Under the pieces are notes generated by a model. The model made no database searches. It had not been told where the DNA came from and was given only the letters and a program-made list of their open reading frames with translations. The position numbers were made by a program, and so were the translations under genes. Shown here piece by piece: positions 54,332 through 63,494 of a stretch of 64,000 bases of DNA. The stretch covers positions 166,051-230,050 of the forward strand of contig CAWGTM010000006.1 of the NCBI GenBank assembly GCA_963825445.1, given 5' to 3'. Each line of letters starts with the position of its first letter. Positions within the stretch are counted from its first letter, which is position 1. The stretch is from Actinophytocola sp963825445 (lineage in GTDB: Bacteria; Actinomycetota; Actinomycetes; Mycobacteriales; Pseudonocardiaceae).

Positions 54332-54923
54332 TCAGGGCACGCGAACGCCCATCAGCTCCCAACTCGCCGGATAGGTCGAGTGCGAGCGTCCATCGGGAGC
54401 GATCACATCGAACTTCGCGGTGTACTTGGCCGCATAGGCAAGGGCCGGGCAGTACCACCAGCGGCGCTCCCATCTCCCCTGCCCGCTCGGCTCGGTCCGA
54501 GCAGGACGTAGCAATTGAGGCTGCCGACCGGTACGTCGAGACTGCCATAGCTTTCGACCGAGACCGTGGCCTGCCAGCTCTTGTCGCCCGTCCCGACGCG
54601 CGCGAGATTCACGGTCTTGCCGACATGCAATGGCAGCAGGGACGTCAGCACCTCGACATTGCCCTGCACGATCGGCGAGGCGGCGCTGAAGACGCCAAGG
54701 AACAGGTCGACCTGTTCCCGCCATTGAGATTGGCGAAGCGGCAGAACGGGGCTGCAGCACCGGGCAGCGCCTGTACGCTGCTCGAGTCGTTGAACGTGTA
54801 GATCGTCCGCGGCGCCGGGCAGGCGCTCTGCGGGGTCGGGGTCTGGGCAGCCGCGCCGGCTGCGACTTCCAGCAGGGCTCCGAGCACGATCGACAGTCCC
54901 AGCCGGAGACGCGCCACGATCAT
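54332..54923 (-). pseudogene. Exported protein of unknown function, frameshifted
   Basis: Starts ATG 54923 with a signal peptide (LRLGLSIVLGALLEVAAGAAAQ). The mature part TIYTFNDSSSVQALPGAAAPFCRF shifts frame near 54730, continues LLPLHVGKTVNLARVGTGDKSW and GSLDVPVGSLNCYVLL, and shifts again near 54500 to end YAAKYTAKFDVIAPDGRSHSTYPASWELMGVRVP. No family is recognised. The start overlaps the lipoprotein gene stop as ATGA. It looks like a proteobacterial periplasmic protein. The region 54236-54331 holds nothing identifiable. Confidence 0.6.
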
Positions 54924-55513
54924 CGGGCCGGCGCCCAGCCCATGGGGCAGGCGCTTCCGTTCACCCGGATGCGCGAGCCGTCCGAGAATGCACAGTTGAG
55001 CTGCGGGGCAGCGGGCGCAGCAACGGGGGCCACCGGGGCAGGAGCTGCGGGAACCGGCGCCGGGCGCGCGACCGCTGCGGCGGGCATCGGCGACATCGAC
55101 GGATAGGCGGCCTGGACCGGGACGGGCATTCCCGACGGCGAGAGCGCCAGGCTGACCTGGCTCTCGTACTTGTTGTCGGCGCCACGGCTCGAATCCACCA
55201 CCCAGGCCAGACCGAGGGTCAGCACGTTGGCATAGGTCGCCATGGCGAGACCCGACTTGTTGACATAGGTGGCGGGGGTATAGCCCGGCTTGTCGCACAC
55301 GATGAACAGGTCGACCTTGCTTTTCTCGATCGTCACCGATCCGGGCGTCGAGGCGATGTCGGCGACGAGGCCGCCGTTTCGCCAGAAGGTACAGCGCGCG
55401 CCGGACGGCGTCGTGCTCGCCGAAATCTGCTGCGTCGTCCCGTCGAAAATGGAGGCACAGCCACACAACAGGGCGGCGCTAGCCAGTAGTGCTATTGCCC
55501 GCGCCGGTGCCAA
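54920..55513 (-). CDS. Lipoprotein with PEGA-like domain, proteobacterial
   Basis: 197 residues with a lipoprotein signal (ALLASAALLCGCASIFDGT, lipobox LCGC). Residues 25-85 (TTQQISASTTPSGARCTFWR, VDLFIVCDKPGYTPATYVNK) resemble the PEGA-type surface domain. An Ala/Pro/Val-rich linker leads to a short Cys-containing tail (LNCAFSDGSRIRVNGSACP). TTG 55513 is the start used. It is one of the few unbroken frames in this part of the window. Outer-membrane or periplasmic location is inferred. Confidence 0.7.
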   Translation of the reverse strand: MAPARAIALLASAALLCGCASIFDGTTQQISASTTPSGARCTFWRNGGLVADIASTPGSVTIEKSKVDLFIVCDKPGYTPATYVNKSGLAMATYANVLTLGLAWVVDSSRGADNKYESQVSLALSPSGMPVPVQAAYPSMSPMPAAAVARPAPVPAAPAPVAPVAAPAAPQLNCAFSDGSRIRVNGSACPMGWAPAR

Positions 55514-55682
55514 TCTGCCGAGTCTCCCAATAAATATGCCCGATGATGGGTGCCTGGCGCCGATATACCATGGCAGACGAAGGTTTGGGAGCCATTCGCA
55601 CGGCTCGTGGCAACGCCGCGCGCGCGATCAGCCGTCCATAGGGCTTCTGAACTTCCGGGACTTCCTTTGACACAGGAAATCC

Positions 55683-55753
55683 GACCCCTTCCGCCCCTTC
55701 GGGACACCTTCCCCCTCAGACGGGGAAGGTGGCGCGCAGCGCCGGAAGGGGTC
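55683..55753. repeat. REP-like nested palindrome
   Basis: Outer arms GACCCCTTCCG (55683-55693) and CGGAAGGGGTC (55743-55753) and inner arms CACCTTCCCC (55705-55714) and GGGGAAGGTG (55722-55731) are both perfect. This is the form of the extragenic palindromes common in alphaproteobacteria. It lies in the gap between the lipoprotein start and the radical SAM stop. Confidence 0.75.
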
Positions 55754-55760
55754 GGGAGGA

Positions 55761-57770
55761 TCAGTAGTGGCCGGCGAGCTCCGGCGTGATCTCTCGTGCG
55801 GTCGGCGATAGAGATAGGCGCCCTTCTTGTTGCCCCACCAGACGACCTCGCGGCACCATTCTGGAAGTCGTCGTAGTGCTTGGCGATGCGCTCGATCTCG
55901 ACGCGCACGGCGTCTCGCGCAGCAGCGCCGGCGCGCCGTTGCGCACGGCGTCGCAGAATTCGAGGATGTTGTAGCGCAGCGCGATGACCGTGATGTCCTC
56001 GGCGACGAAGGGCTGGTTGACCAGCGCGGGGTTGAGCTGCGATCGCCTCGTCGACCACGCCATCGGCAGCGAGCCGTGCCGCGCGCTTGAGCATCTCGGC
56101 GAGCAGCCGCCGGCCTCCTCGTAGAAGGCGTCGAAGCTTGCCCTCGGCGGTGAGCTTGATGAACACGTATTCGTCGGCCGGCCAGTAGATGCCGAGCCAT
56201 TCCTTGGAGTAGACGTATTCGGGGCCGCCCTGCTGGATCGACTGCGCCTCGCTCTCGAAGAAGTCGCGGATGCTCGCGCGATCACCGGGATAGCGCTCCG
56301 GATCGGCGGCCATGAAGGCCTCGATGATGTCGCGGTAGGACGAGCCCGCGATGCTCGTGCGCCACGATCAGCGGGATCTGCAGCAGCTTGTCGAAGTGCA
56401 GGAACGCGGTCATCCAGCAGAAGACGCGGGTGCGGCGCCAGTCCTCCGGCGGCATCGAGTCAGGTGGCGATGACCAGATCCTGGATTTCCGGCACGTCGT
56501 CGTCGAGCTCCTCGCGCGTGCCGTGGATGTTGATGATCTCGGACTCGACCGTCACCATGCCGAACTTCTTCAGATAGTCCGGGATCGCCCATCTCGGCGT
56601 TGGGCAGGATGGACAGGTTGTTGAACTGGATGCGGTTGTGCTGGCCGTGGCGGATCAGCTGGTCGACGCCGTTGGCGAACGAGTCGTAGGTCTCGCCCGG
56701 GCAGCCCGAGGATCAGGTCGCGTGTAGGTCTCGACCTTGTCGCGCGGTGAAGCGGCGCTGCCAGCTCGAAATAGGTCTCCGAGCGAGATGTTGTCGCGCT
56801 TGATGTTCTTCAGCGTCGTCGTGATCGAGGCTCTGCATCGACAGCGCGACGCCCTTGTTGAGCCTGGCGTCGGCCAGGATCTTCTGCGTCTGGTAGGCGC
56901 GCTCGGTGGCGTTCTTGGTGTTCTGCACCGAGAAGCCGTGCGGGAAGCCGGTGCGTCGCGGATCTCGGCGACGTGCTGGGCGATCTCGACGTCGCGCTTC
57001 TGGATGCCGAAGTTGGCGTCGCAGCACGAAGATGTACTTGATCGTCTTCTCGGCGAACCAGTCGAGCTCGCGCGTGCAGGCGATCCTCGCTCGAACTTGG
57101 TCACCTTGCCCGCGGTGGCCGAGCCCCAGTCGCAGAAGGTGCAGTGGAACGGGCAGCCGCGGTTGGTTTCCCACAGGCCGATCCACTCTCGTCTGGGATT
57201 GGCGGCCATCGATCGCGTCGAACATGCCGTTGAGGAACGGCGACGGCAGCTCCTCCAGGTCGCGCATGCGCTCGACCGGTGGGGTTGCGCACGAACGAGC
57301 CGTCGGCCGTACCATAGCTGACGCCCGCGCACGCCGTCCAGTCGCCGCGGCAGGCAGGCGATTGAGCAGCTTCAGGAAGGTCCGCTCGCCCTCGTTGTGC
57401 ACGACGAGGTCGATGAACGGGTTCGCGCGCAGGAAGCCTCGGGTGATCGGGCACCTGCGGGCCGCCGAAGACGATCACGCTGCCGGGTTGGCGCCTTGAG
57501 CCGCCGGGCGGCCTCGAGCGAGATCTGGGCGTTCCAGACATAGGTGCTGAAGCCGACCACATCGGCGTCCTTCAGCGGCTCCACGATCTCGGCGACCGGG
57601 ACGCGCTTGTAGATCATCGGCAGGAATGGTAGCGGCTCGGGTCGACGCGCGAACTTCTGCACATAGGACTGCAGGCAGGCGATCGAATACGGCAGGTAGT
57701 TCTGGCCGGAGAAGCTGTTGTTGATCTGCACCAGGCCGATCTTCACCGGCCTTGCGGGATCATTGGTCAT
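55761..57770 (-). pseudogene. B12-binding radical SAM protein, many frameshifts
   Basis: The gene starts at ATG 57770 with a B12-binding-like domain (RPVKIGLVQINNSFSGQNYLPYSIACLQSYV, DADVVGFSTYVWNAQISLEAARRL). In shifted frames follow SPFLNGMFDAI, EWIGLWETNRGCPFHCTFCDWGS, in which Cys-x3-Cys-x2-Cys binds the 4Fe-4S cluster, CDANFGIQKRDVEIAQHVAEIR and the C-terminus KYDDFQ, VVWWGNKKGAYLYRRPHER, REITPELAGHY. At least eight frame changes are needed. Intact length would be about 660 residues. The reaction is not known; the group includes methylases and carbon-skeleton enzymes. Confidence 0.75.
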
Positions 57771-57932
57771 GCGATTGTTGGCTCAGTTCCCGTGCGAAAA
57801 GTAGGGATCGCGTGATCGCGACATAGAGGTGTCGCCCCGTGATCAACCCTACGACAAGTTTGCCGCGGTCGAGGCCTTGGTGACCAACGGCCCCATCCTC
57901 CCCCGACGTCATTTTGCCAATGTAAACATTCG

Positions 57933-58891
57933 CTAGGATGGCCGGACGAAGAATCGCCGCGCGCGGTTGATGTCGAGCACCGCGGTCACGGCCGCCGCCG
58001 GCAACGGCCGCAGCGGCTCGCCGCGGCATTCGCCTCGGCTTCGACGCCGTCAAGATACCGGGGATGACGGTCGAAACGCCGGCAAAGGCCAGGCGGAAGC
58101 GGAGTGCGCTCTCGGCCCCCTCCTTCCCCGGCTGCGCGCCGACGGCCGACAGCAAGTCCGCGCGCCATCGATCCAGTTGTCGAGCTGCGCGCGAGACCAG
58201 CCGAGCGGTGATCTCCCGCCGGGAAGGTCGTATCGCGCCGATCGCGCAAGACAGGAAGCCAAAACAGAGCGGTGTGCGACCGATGAAGCCGGCGCCGCGC
58301 CGCTCGACCTCCGGCAGCAGGCCGCTGTCGACGACCCGCACGTCCATCATGTTGAAGTTGGCCTGCACGACCGGCGCCCCGAACTCGACCAGCGCCTCGA
58401 TGGCCTCGACCGGGCTCTTGGCCGAAATGCCCCACCGCGGATCTTGCCAGCCGCTTTCACCGTCGAGCACCTCGCGAAGGCGCCATCCCGCAGCGCCTCG
58501 GCGGGCGGATTGTGCAGCTGGAAGAGATCGACATAGTCCGAGCGCAAACGCGCCAGGCTCCTTCGGCGGACGCCAGGATCGCCGCCGGGGCAATCCGGTG
58601 CGCGATCCCACAACTTCGTAGCCGGCCTTGGTCGCGATCACGACCTTGTCGCGCTTGGCGCCATGGAATGCCTGCCCGATCAGCGCCTCGCTGTGGCCGT
58701 CGCCGTAGGCGCTCGACGTGTCGAAGAAGGTGATGCCGCAGTCCAGCGCGCGCGCGAGAGCCGCGAGCGAAGTTGCATCGTCGGTCTCGCCGTACGAGGT
58801 GTGGCCGACCGTGCGACCGCCGATGCCCCAGGCGCCGAAGCCATTTCGGAAACGCTGAGGCCGGTGTCCGGCCGAGCACGCGATACTTCAT
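57933..58891 (-). pseudogene. Aldo/keto reductase, frameshifted
   Basis: Starts ATG 58891 (MKYRVLGRT) and, across several frames, shows LSVSEMAS, WGIGGRTVGHTSYGETDD, ITFFDTSSAYGDGHSEALIGQAF (the catalytic Tyr region), KRDKVVIATKAGYEV, YVDLFQLHNPPAEAL and SPVEAIEALVEFGAPVVQANFNMMD. It ends near GVSTVIPGILDGVEAEANA and VTAVLDINRARRFFVRPS. This is the AKR fold that reduces carbonyls with NADPH. At least four frame changes break it. It is on the same strand as the radical SAM gene, 162 bases upstream of it. Confidence 0.78.
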
Positions 58892-59063
58892 CGTTGCCGT
58901 TCCTAGTCGCGCGCCTGCGGAAGGCAACATGTTTGCACCGGCCGTCCCGGGTTGGGACACGATCCCTCGAATTTCGCCCCACGCTTGCCACTCGGCGGGG
59001 GCATCCATATATCGTCCGGATGCCAGCCGAGCGCCAGCGCCGGAGCGGTTCGCCCGCAGAGCC

Positions 59064-59355
59064 ATGACCCGGAAGATGAGGGTGGAGCCCTATATCAGCT
59101 TCGTAACCTACGGACGGAACGACGGTTACACGGCGGACTACGTTCTGGGGTCGGCCGGGCGGTGCGTTGCCTGGCCCATCAGCTGACGCGCCGAGCTGGC
59201 TTCCGAGATCATCATCTGAGTGGAATCCGTCGAAGGGCCGTTCGCTGCTGATCGAGGCGCTCGACATTCCGGCCGGCCTGCGGCACGTCACAATCGCCGG
59301 CGTGATCACCGGTGCCGAGCACCACAGGCACTTCCTCGGCGCCGACGAGGCGGCA
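59064..59355 (+). pseudogene. Partial unknown gene, cut at junction 2
   Basis: From ATG 59064: MTRKMRVEPYISFVTYGRND, then frameshifted pieces RCLAHQLTRAELASEIIISEWN and SLLIEALDIPAGLRHVTIAGVITGAEHH, ending in HFLGADEAALI at about 59355. The start resembles a group of proteobacterial proteins with a glycosyltransferase-like N-terminus; the family is not certain. It is cut where the copper locus begins. Confidence 0.5.
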
Positions 59356-59360
59356 TTGAT
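59356..59360. other. Probable assembly junction 2
   Basis: The partial gene to the left stops making sense here and a CsoR-type operator starts at 59360. Gene content changes from Gram-negative to a copper-resistance locus of a high-GC, actinobacterium-like (perhaps Thermoleophilia) genome. The exact base cannot be fixed. Confidence 0.55.
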
Positions 59361-59376
59361 ACCCCCCGAGGGTGTA
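59360..59376. promoter_or_regulatory. CsoR-type copper operator
   Basis: TACCCCCCGAGGGTGTA matches the pseudo-palindromic C-run/G-run operator of CsoR repressors. It is 11 bases before the copZ start. csoR itself lies at the end of the same locus. Confidence 0.75.
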
Positions 59377-59386
59377 CTGCGGGTCT

Positions 59387-59584
59387 ATGGACGTCATCTA
59401 CACCGTCGCGGGCATGACCTGCGGTCACTGTAAGACGGCGGTCGAGACAGAAGTCGCGCACGTCCCCGGCGTCGAGTTCGTCGAGGCGGACCTCGACACC
59501 AAGCTGGTGCTCGTCCGCGGGGTGAACCTCGAGGACGCAGCGCTTCGCGCGGCGATCAACGAAGCCGGCTACGAGGCGGCTTGA
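59387..59584 (+). CDS. copZ: Copper chaperone, heavy-metal-associated domain
   Basis: 65 residues from ATG 59387. The metal-binding motif GMTCGHC lies at residues 9-15 in the expected loop of the ferredoxin-like fold (MDVIYTVAGMTCGHCKTAVE). It carries Cu(I) in the cytosol to the ATPase CopA and the repressor CsoR. The frame is intact. It is the first gene of the copper operon. Confidence 0.9.
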   Translation: MDVIYTVAGMTCGHCKTAVETEVAHVPGVEFVEADLDTKLVLVRGVNLEDAALRAAINEAGYEAA

Positions 59585-60373
59585 ACGAGACGCGCTCTTC
59601 GTCGCCGGCCTCGCCGGCGCCTTCGTTGCCGCATTCCTCGTCGGCCGTGCGCTCGATGTCGACGAGCGGAGCGTCGCGGAAGCCGCGTCACACGGGATGG
59701 CGGCTCCTGCCGGACTCGCCGTCGAGCAGGACGGCTATCGCCTGGTGCAGCATCGCGACGCGTTCGTCGCCGGACGCGCGCAGCCGTACGTCTTCCGCAT
59801 CCTCGACCCGGACGGAGACGTGCTCCGTGACTACGGCGTCGAGCACGAGCGCCGGCTGCACCTGATCGTCGCCGGCCGCTCGCCGAACCAGGTCTTCCTG
59901 CACCTGCATCCGAAGCAGCGTCCCGACGGCGCCTGGCTGGTCCCGCTGAGGCTGCCGGTCAACGGCTCCTACCGTGTCTTCACGGACTTCACGACCGGCG
60001 GCGAGCGGCGCACCCTGGGAGTCGACATCGTCGGCTACGACGGGCCGAACCGGTGGGCCGATCCGACTTCGCAGTACGACGTCGATCTGTCGCGCGACGG
60101 CGATCGGCTCGAGGTTCGAGTCCGCTACGCCGGCAATCCGGTCAAGCTGCAGCCCTACCTCGGCGCGCGCGGTCACCTGGTCGTGCTCCGCAACGGCGAT
60201 CTCGCCTACATCCATGCGCACGCCGACGAGGACGAGCTCGCCTTCGACGTCCCGTTCCCGAGCGAGGGCAACACCGCCTCTACCTCCAGTTCAAGGTCGG
60301 CGGGAAGGTCGGGACGGTCCCGCTGGGAGTTCGGCAATCGGGGTGCAGTATCGAGCTTCGATCGAGGGAATGA
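59581..60373 (+). pseudogene. Membrane-anchored copper-operon protein, frameshifted
   Basis: A single-pass membrane protein between copZ and copA. TTG 59581 may be the start, with a missing base near 59592; the next frame gives the membrane helix LFVAGLAGAFVAAFLVGRALD. The outer domain of about 190 residues (GYRLVQHRDAFVAGRAQPYVFRILDPDG, LIVAGRSPNQVFLHLHPKQ, GSYRVFTDFTTGGERRTLGVDIV) contains several His and has a beta-sandwich look. It shifts frame again near 60280. Similar proteins accompany copper operons in some actinobacteria (from memory). A periplasmic copper-handling role is inferred. Confidence 0.65.
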
Positions 60374-62455
60374 CGTGCGCCTCCTGTGCCGTCCGGGTGG
60401 AGAAGAAGCTGAACAAGCTCGAGGGCGTCGCGGCCACCGTCAACTACGCGACGGAGCGCGCGTCGGTCGAGTTCGAGGCGGGGTCGGTGCGCGGAGCATC
60501 GTCACCGCGGTGGAGGCGGCCGGCTACAAGGCCGCGCTCCCAGGCGACGAGGCCGCCGACGAGACGCAGAGGATCCGGCCGTGTCGCTGCGCCGCCGGCT
60601 GCTCATCTCGGCCGCGCTCACGCTCCCCGTCCTCGCGCTCGCGATGATCCCGTCGCGGAGTTCGACGGCTGGCAGTGGCTGTCGCTCCAGCTCGCAACGC
60701 CTGTCGTCCTCTGGGGCGCCTGGCCGTTCCATCGCGCGGCGTACGTCAACGCCCGTCACGGTGCCGCGACGATGGACACGTTGATCTCGATCGGCACACT
60801 CGCCGCCTGGGCGTGGTCCATCGTGGCGCTGTTCTTCCTCGGAGCGGGCGAGCTCGACATGCGGATGGAGTTCGCGCTCGACCTCGGTGCCGGTGCCGGC
60901 GGCGGCGAGATCTATTTCGAGGTCGCGACGGTCGTCGTGACGCTGATCCTGATGGGCCGGTACTTCGAGGCGCGCGCCAAGCGCCGCGCCGGCGCTGCGC
61001 TCAAGGCCCTGCTCGAGCTCGGGGCAAAGGACGTCGCCGTCCTCGGGCCTGACGGGAAGAGCGCCGCGTGGCCGTCGAGGAGCTGCGCGTCGGCGATCTC
61101 TTCGTCGTCCGGCCGGGCGAGAAGATCGCCACGGACGGCGTCGTCGAGGCGGGCGAGTCGTCGGTCGACACGTCGCTGCTGACGGGTGAGAGCGTTCCGG
61201 TCGACGTCGGCCCGGGGGACGAGGCGATCGGCGCGACGGTCAACGTCACCGGACGCCTGGTGGTCCCGCGCCACGCATGTCGGCGCCGACACCGCCGTGG
61301 CGCAGATCGGCCGCCTGGTTACGCAGGCGCAGGCGGGCAAGGCGCCGGTGCAGCGGCTCGCCGACCGGGTCTCGGCCGTCTTCGTCCCGATCGTGATCGG
61401 GATCGCCGTGGCGACGCTCGGGTTCTGGCTCGGCACCGGCTCGGACGCCCAGTACGCCTTCGCTGCCGCGGTGGCGGTGCTGATCATCGCCTGCCCGTGC
61501 GCCCTCGGCCTCGCGACGCCGACGGCGCTGCTCGTCGGCTCCGGCCGCGGCGCGCAGCTCGGCGTGCTGATCAAAGGGCCCGAGGTGCTCGAGCAGACAG
61601 GAGCGCGACGACGATCGTGCTCGACAAGACCGGCACGGTCACCGAGGGCCGGATGAAGCTCGTTGGGGTCGAGCTCCTGAACGGCGCCGGTCGCACGGAC
61701 GTGCTTCGGCTCGCCGGTGCGGTCGAGGAGGCGAGCGAGCACCCGGTGGCGGGCGGTCGCCGAGGCGGCGCGGGCCGGTAGGTGCTCTGCCCGCCGTGAC
61801 GGACTTTCGCAATCTGCCCGGCCAGGGTGTCGTCGGCCTCGTCGACGGGCTCGAAGTGACCGTCGATCGCGCCGGCGTCCACTGGGGCGGTGAGCTGCGT
61901 GCGCGTCTCGTCGTCGAAGACACGATCAAGCCGACGAGCGCCGAGGCGATTCGCGAGCTGCGCGCGCTCGGCCTGACGCCGGTGCTGCTCACCGGCGACA
62001 CGCGCGACACGGCCGAGCGGGTCGCGGCTGAGGTGGGGATCGAGCGGGGCCTGGAAGTGCCGGGTGAGAAGGCTGCCGAGGTGCGCCGGCTGCAGGAGTC
62101 GGGCGAGGTGGTGGCGATGGTCGGCGACGGCGTCAACGACGCACCAGCGCTCGCACAGGGCGATCTCGGGATCGCGATCGGCACCGGCACGGACGTCGCG
62201 ATCGAGGCGTCGGGACCTGACGCTCGTCTCCGGCGACCTGCGTGCCGCGGTCGATGCGATTCGCCTCTCCCGGCGGGTGCTCGCGACGATCAAGGGCAAT
62301 CTCTTCTGGGCGTTCGGCTACAACATCGCCGCGATCCCGCTCGCCGTCGCCGGATACCTGAATCCAATCGTCGCGGCTGCGGCGATGGCGTTCTCCAGCG
62401 TGTTCGTCGTCTGAACTCGCTGCGCCTACGCCGGTTCCGGAGCGTGCGCGCATGA
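60343..62455 (+). pseudogene. copA: Cu(I)-exporting P1B-type ATPase, many frameshifts
   Basis: From GTG 60343 (VQYRASIEGMTCASCAVRVE) one heavy-metal-binding domain with CASC is followed by membrane helices, the actuator GESSVDTSLLTGESVPV, the ion-path motif IIACPCALGLATPTALL, the phosphorylation site LDKTGTVTEGR and the hinge VAMVGDGVNDAPALAQGD. The C-terminus is GNLFWAFGYNIAAIPLAVAGYLNPIVAAAAMAFSSVFVV. At least seven frame changes occur. The stop overlaps csoR as ATGA. The protein would pump Cu(I) out of the cell. Confidence 0.88.
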
Positions 62456-62736
62456 CCCACGGCTACGACAAGGACGCGATCGGCAAGCGCTTGCGCCGGA
62501 TCGAGGGGCAGGTGCGCGGGATCGAGAAGATGGTCGAGGACGAGCGCTACTGCATCGACATCCTGACGCAGGTCGGGGCGGCGATGACCGCGCTCGAGAA
62601 CGTCGGCCTGAAGGTGCTCGACGACCACGTCAACCACTGTGTCGCGGGTGCGATCGCATCCGGCGACGAGGCGGAGGCGCGGGCGAAGACCGACGAGCTG
62701 CTCGCCGCCGTGCAGCGGTTCGCGAAGACCCGCTAG
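62452..62736 (+). CDS. csoR: Copper-sensing repressor CsoR
   Basis: A 94-residue all-alpha repressor, unbroken. It has the N-terminal IGKRLRRIEGQVRGIEKMVED helix and the Cu(I) ligands Cys in RYCIDILTQV and His and Cys in DDHVNHCVAGA (C-H-C pattern). Copper binding releases it from the operator at 59360-59376. The start overlaps the copA stop. Confidence 0.93.
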   Translation: MTHGYDKDAIGKRLRRIEGQVRGIEKMVEDERYCIDILTQVGAAMTALENVGLKVLDDHVNHCVAGAIASGDEAEARAKTDELLAAVQRFAKTR

Positions 62737-63480
62737 CCCGGACGCCGGTAGCCGGAGCGGGCGACGAGCCGCGCCGAGAGCCCGGCAGCAGCGCCTGGAC
62801 GAGCGCGAAGACCCGGTACCAGCGCGGGATGTAGAGCTCCCGCTTGCCGGACTCGACCGCCTTCACGATCCGCTCGGCGACGAGCTCCGGGCGATCACAG
62901 CCCGCCGGAAGAAGGCGCTCGTGAGCACGCTCTTCTGCGGAAAGCCCTCCGTCTCGACGAAGCCGGGGAGGACGGTGTCGACGAGCACCCGCGCTCGCCG
63001 AGGAGGCCGCCGAGCGAGCGGGAGAACGCGAGCTGCGCGTGCTTCGAGGCGGCGTACGGCCCGGCCGGTGCGAAGGCGACGACCCCTGCGACCGACACGA
63101 CGTTGACGACGTGCGAGCCCGCCTGCAGTCCCGGGTACAGGTGCGCACGAACCAGACGCCGCCGAGGTAGTTCGTCTGCAGCACCGCCTCGATGCGCTCA
63201 GGCTCGAGGCTGAGGAAGTTTCCGCGACCGGGGATGCCCGCGTTGTTGACCAGCAGGTCGACGGTCGGGTGGCGCGTCAGGATCGCCGCGGCCGCCCGGT
63301 CGACGTCACTCCGGTCGGAGAATCGCAGAGCTCGTATTCGCCGCCGAGCTCGGTGGCCAAGGCTTCCAGCCGCTGCTGCCGGCGGGCGACCAGCACGCAA
63401 TGCCAGCCGTGCCGCGCCAACTCCCTTGCGGTCTCGGCGCCGATCCCGCTGGACGCACCGGTGACCACGGCCACCCTCAT
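62733..63480 (-). pseudogene. Short-chain dehydrogenase/reductase, frameshifted
   Basis: Begins at ATG 63480: MRVAVVTGASSGIGAETARE with the TGxxxGIG nucleotide motif. Shifted frames carry PTVDLLVNNAGIPGRGNFLS, YAASKHAQLAFSRSL with the catalytic Tyr and Lys, and a C-terminus LVAERIVKAVESGKRELYIPRWYRVFALVQALLPG. The substrate is unknown. Four or more indels break it. Its stop overlaps that of csoR by four bases, tail to tail. Confidence 0.8.
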
Positions 63481-63494
63481 GGGGCCTGCAGCAC

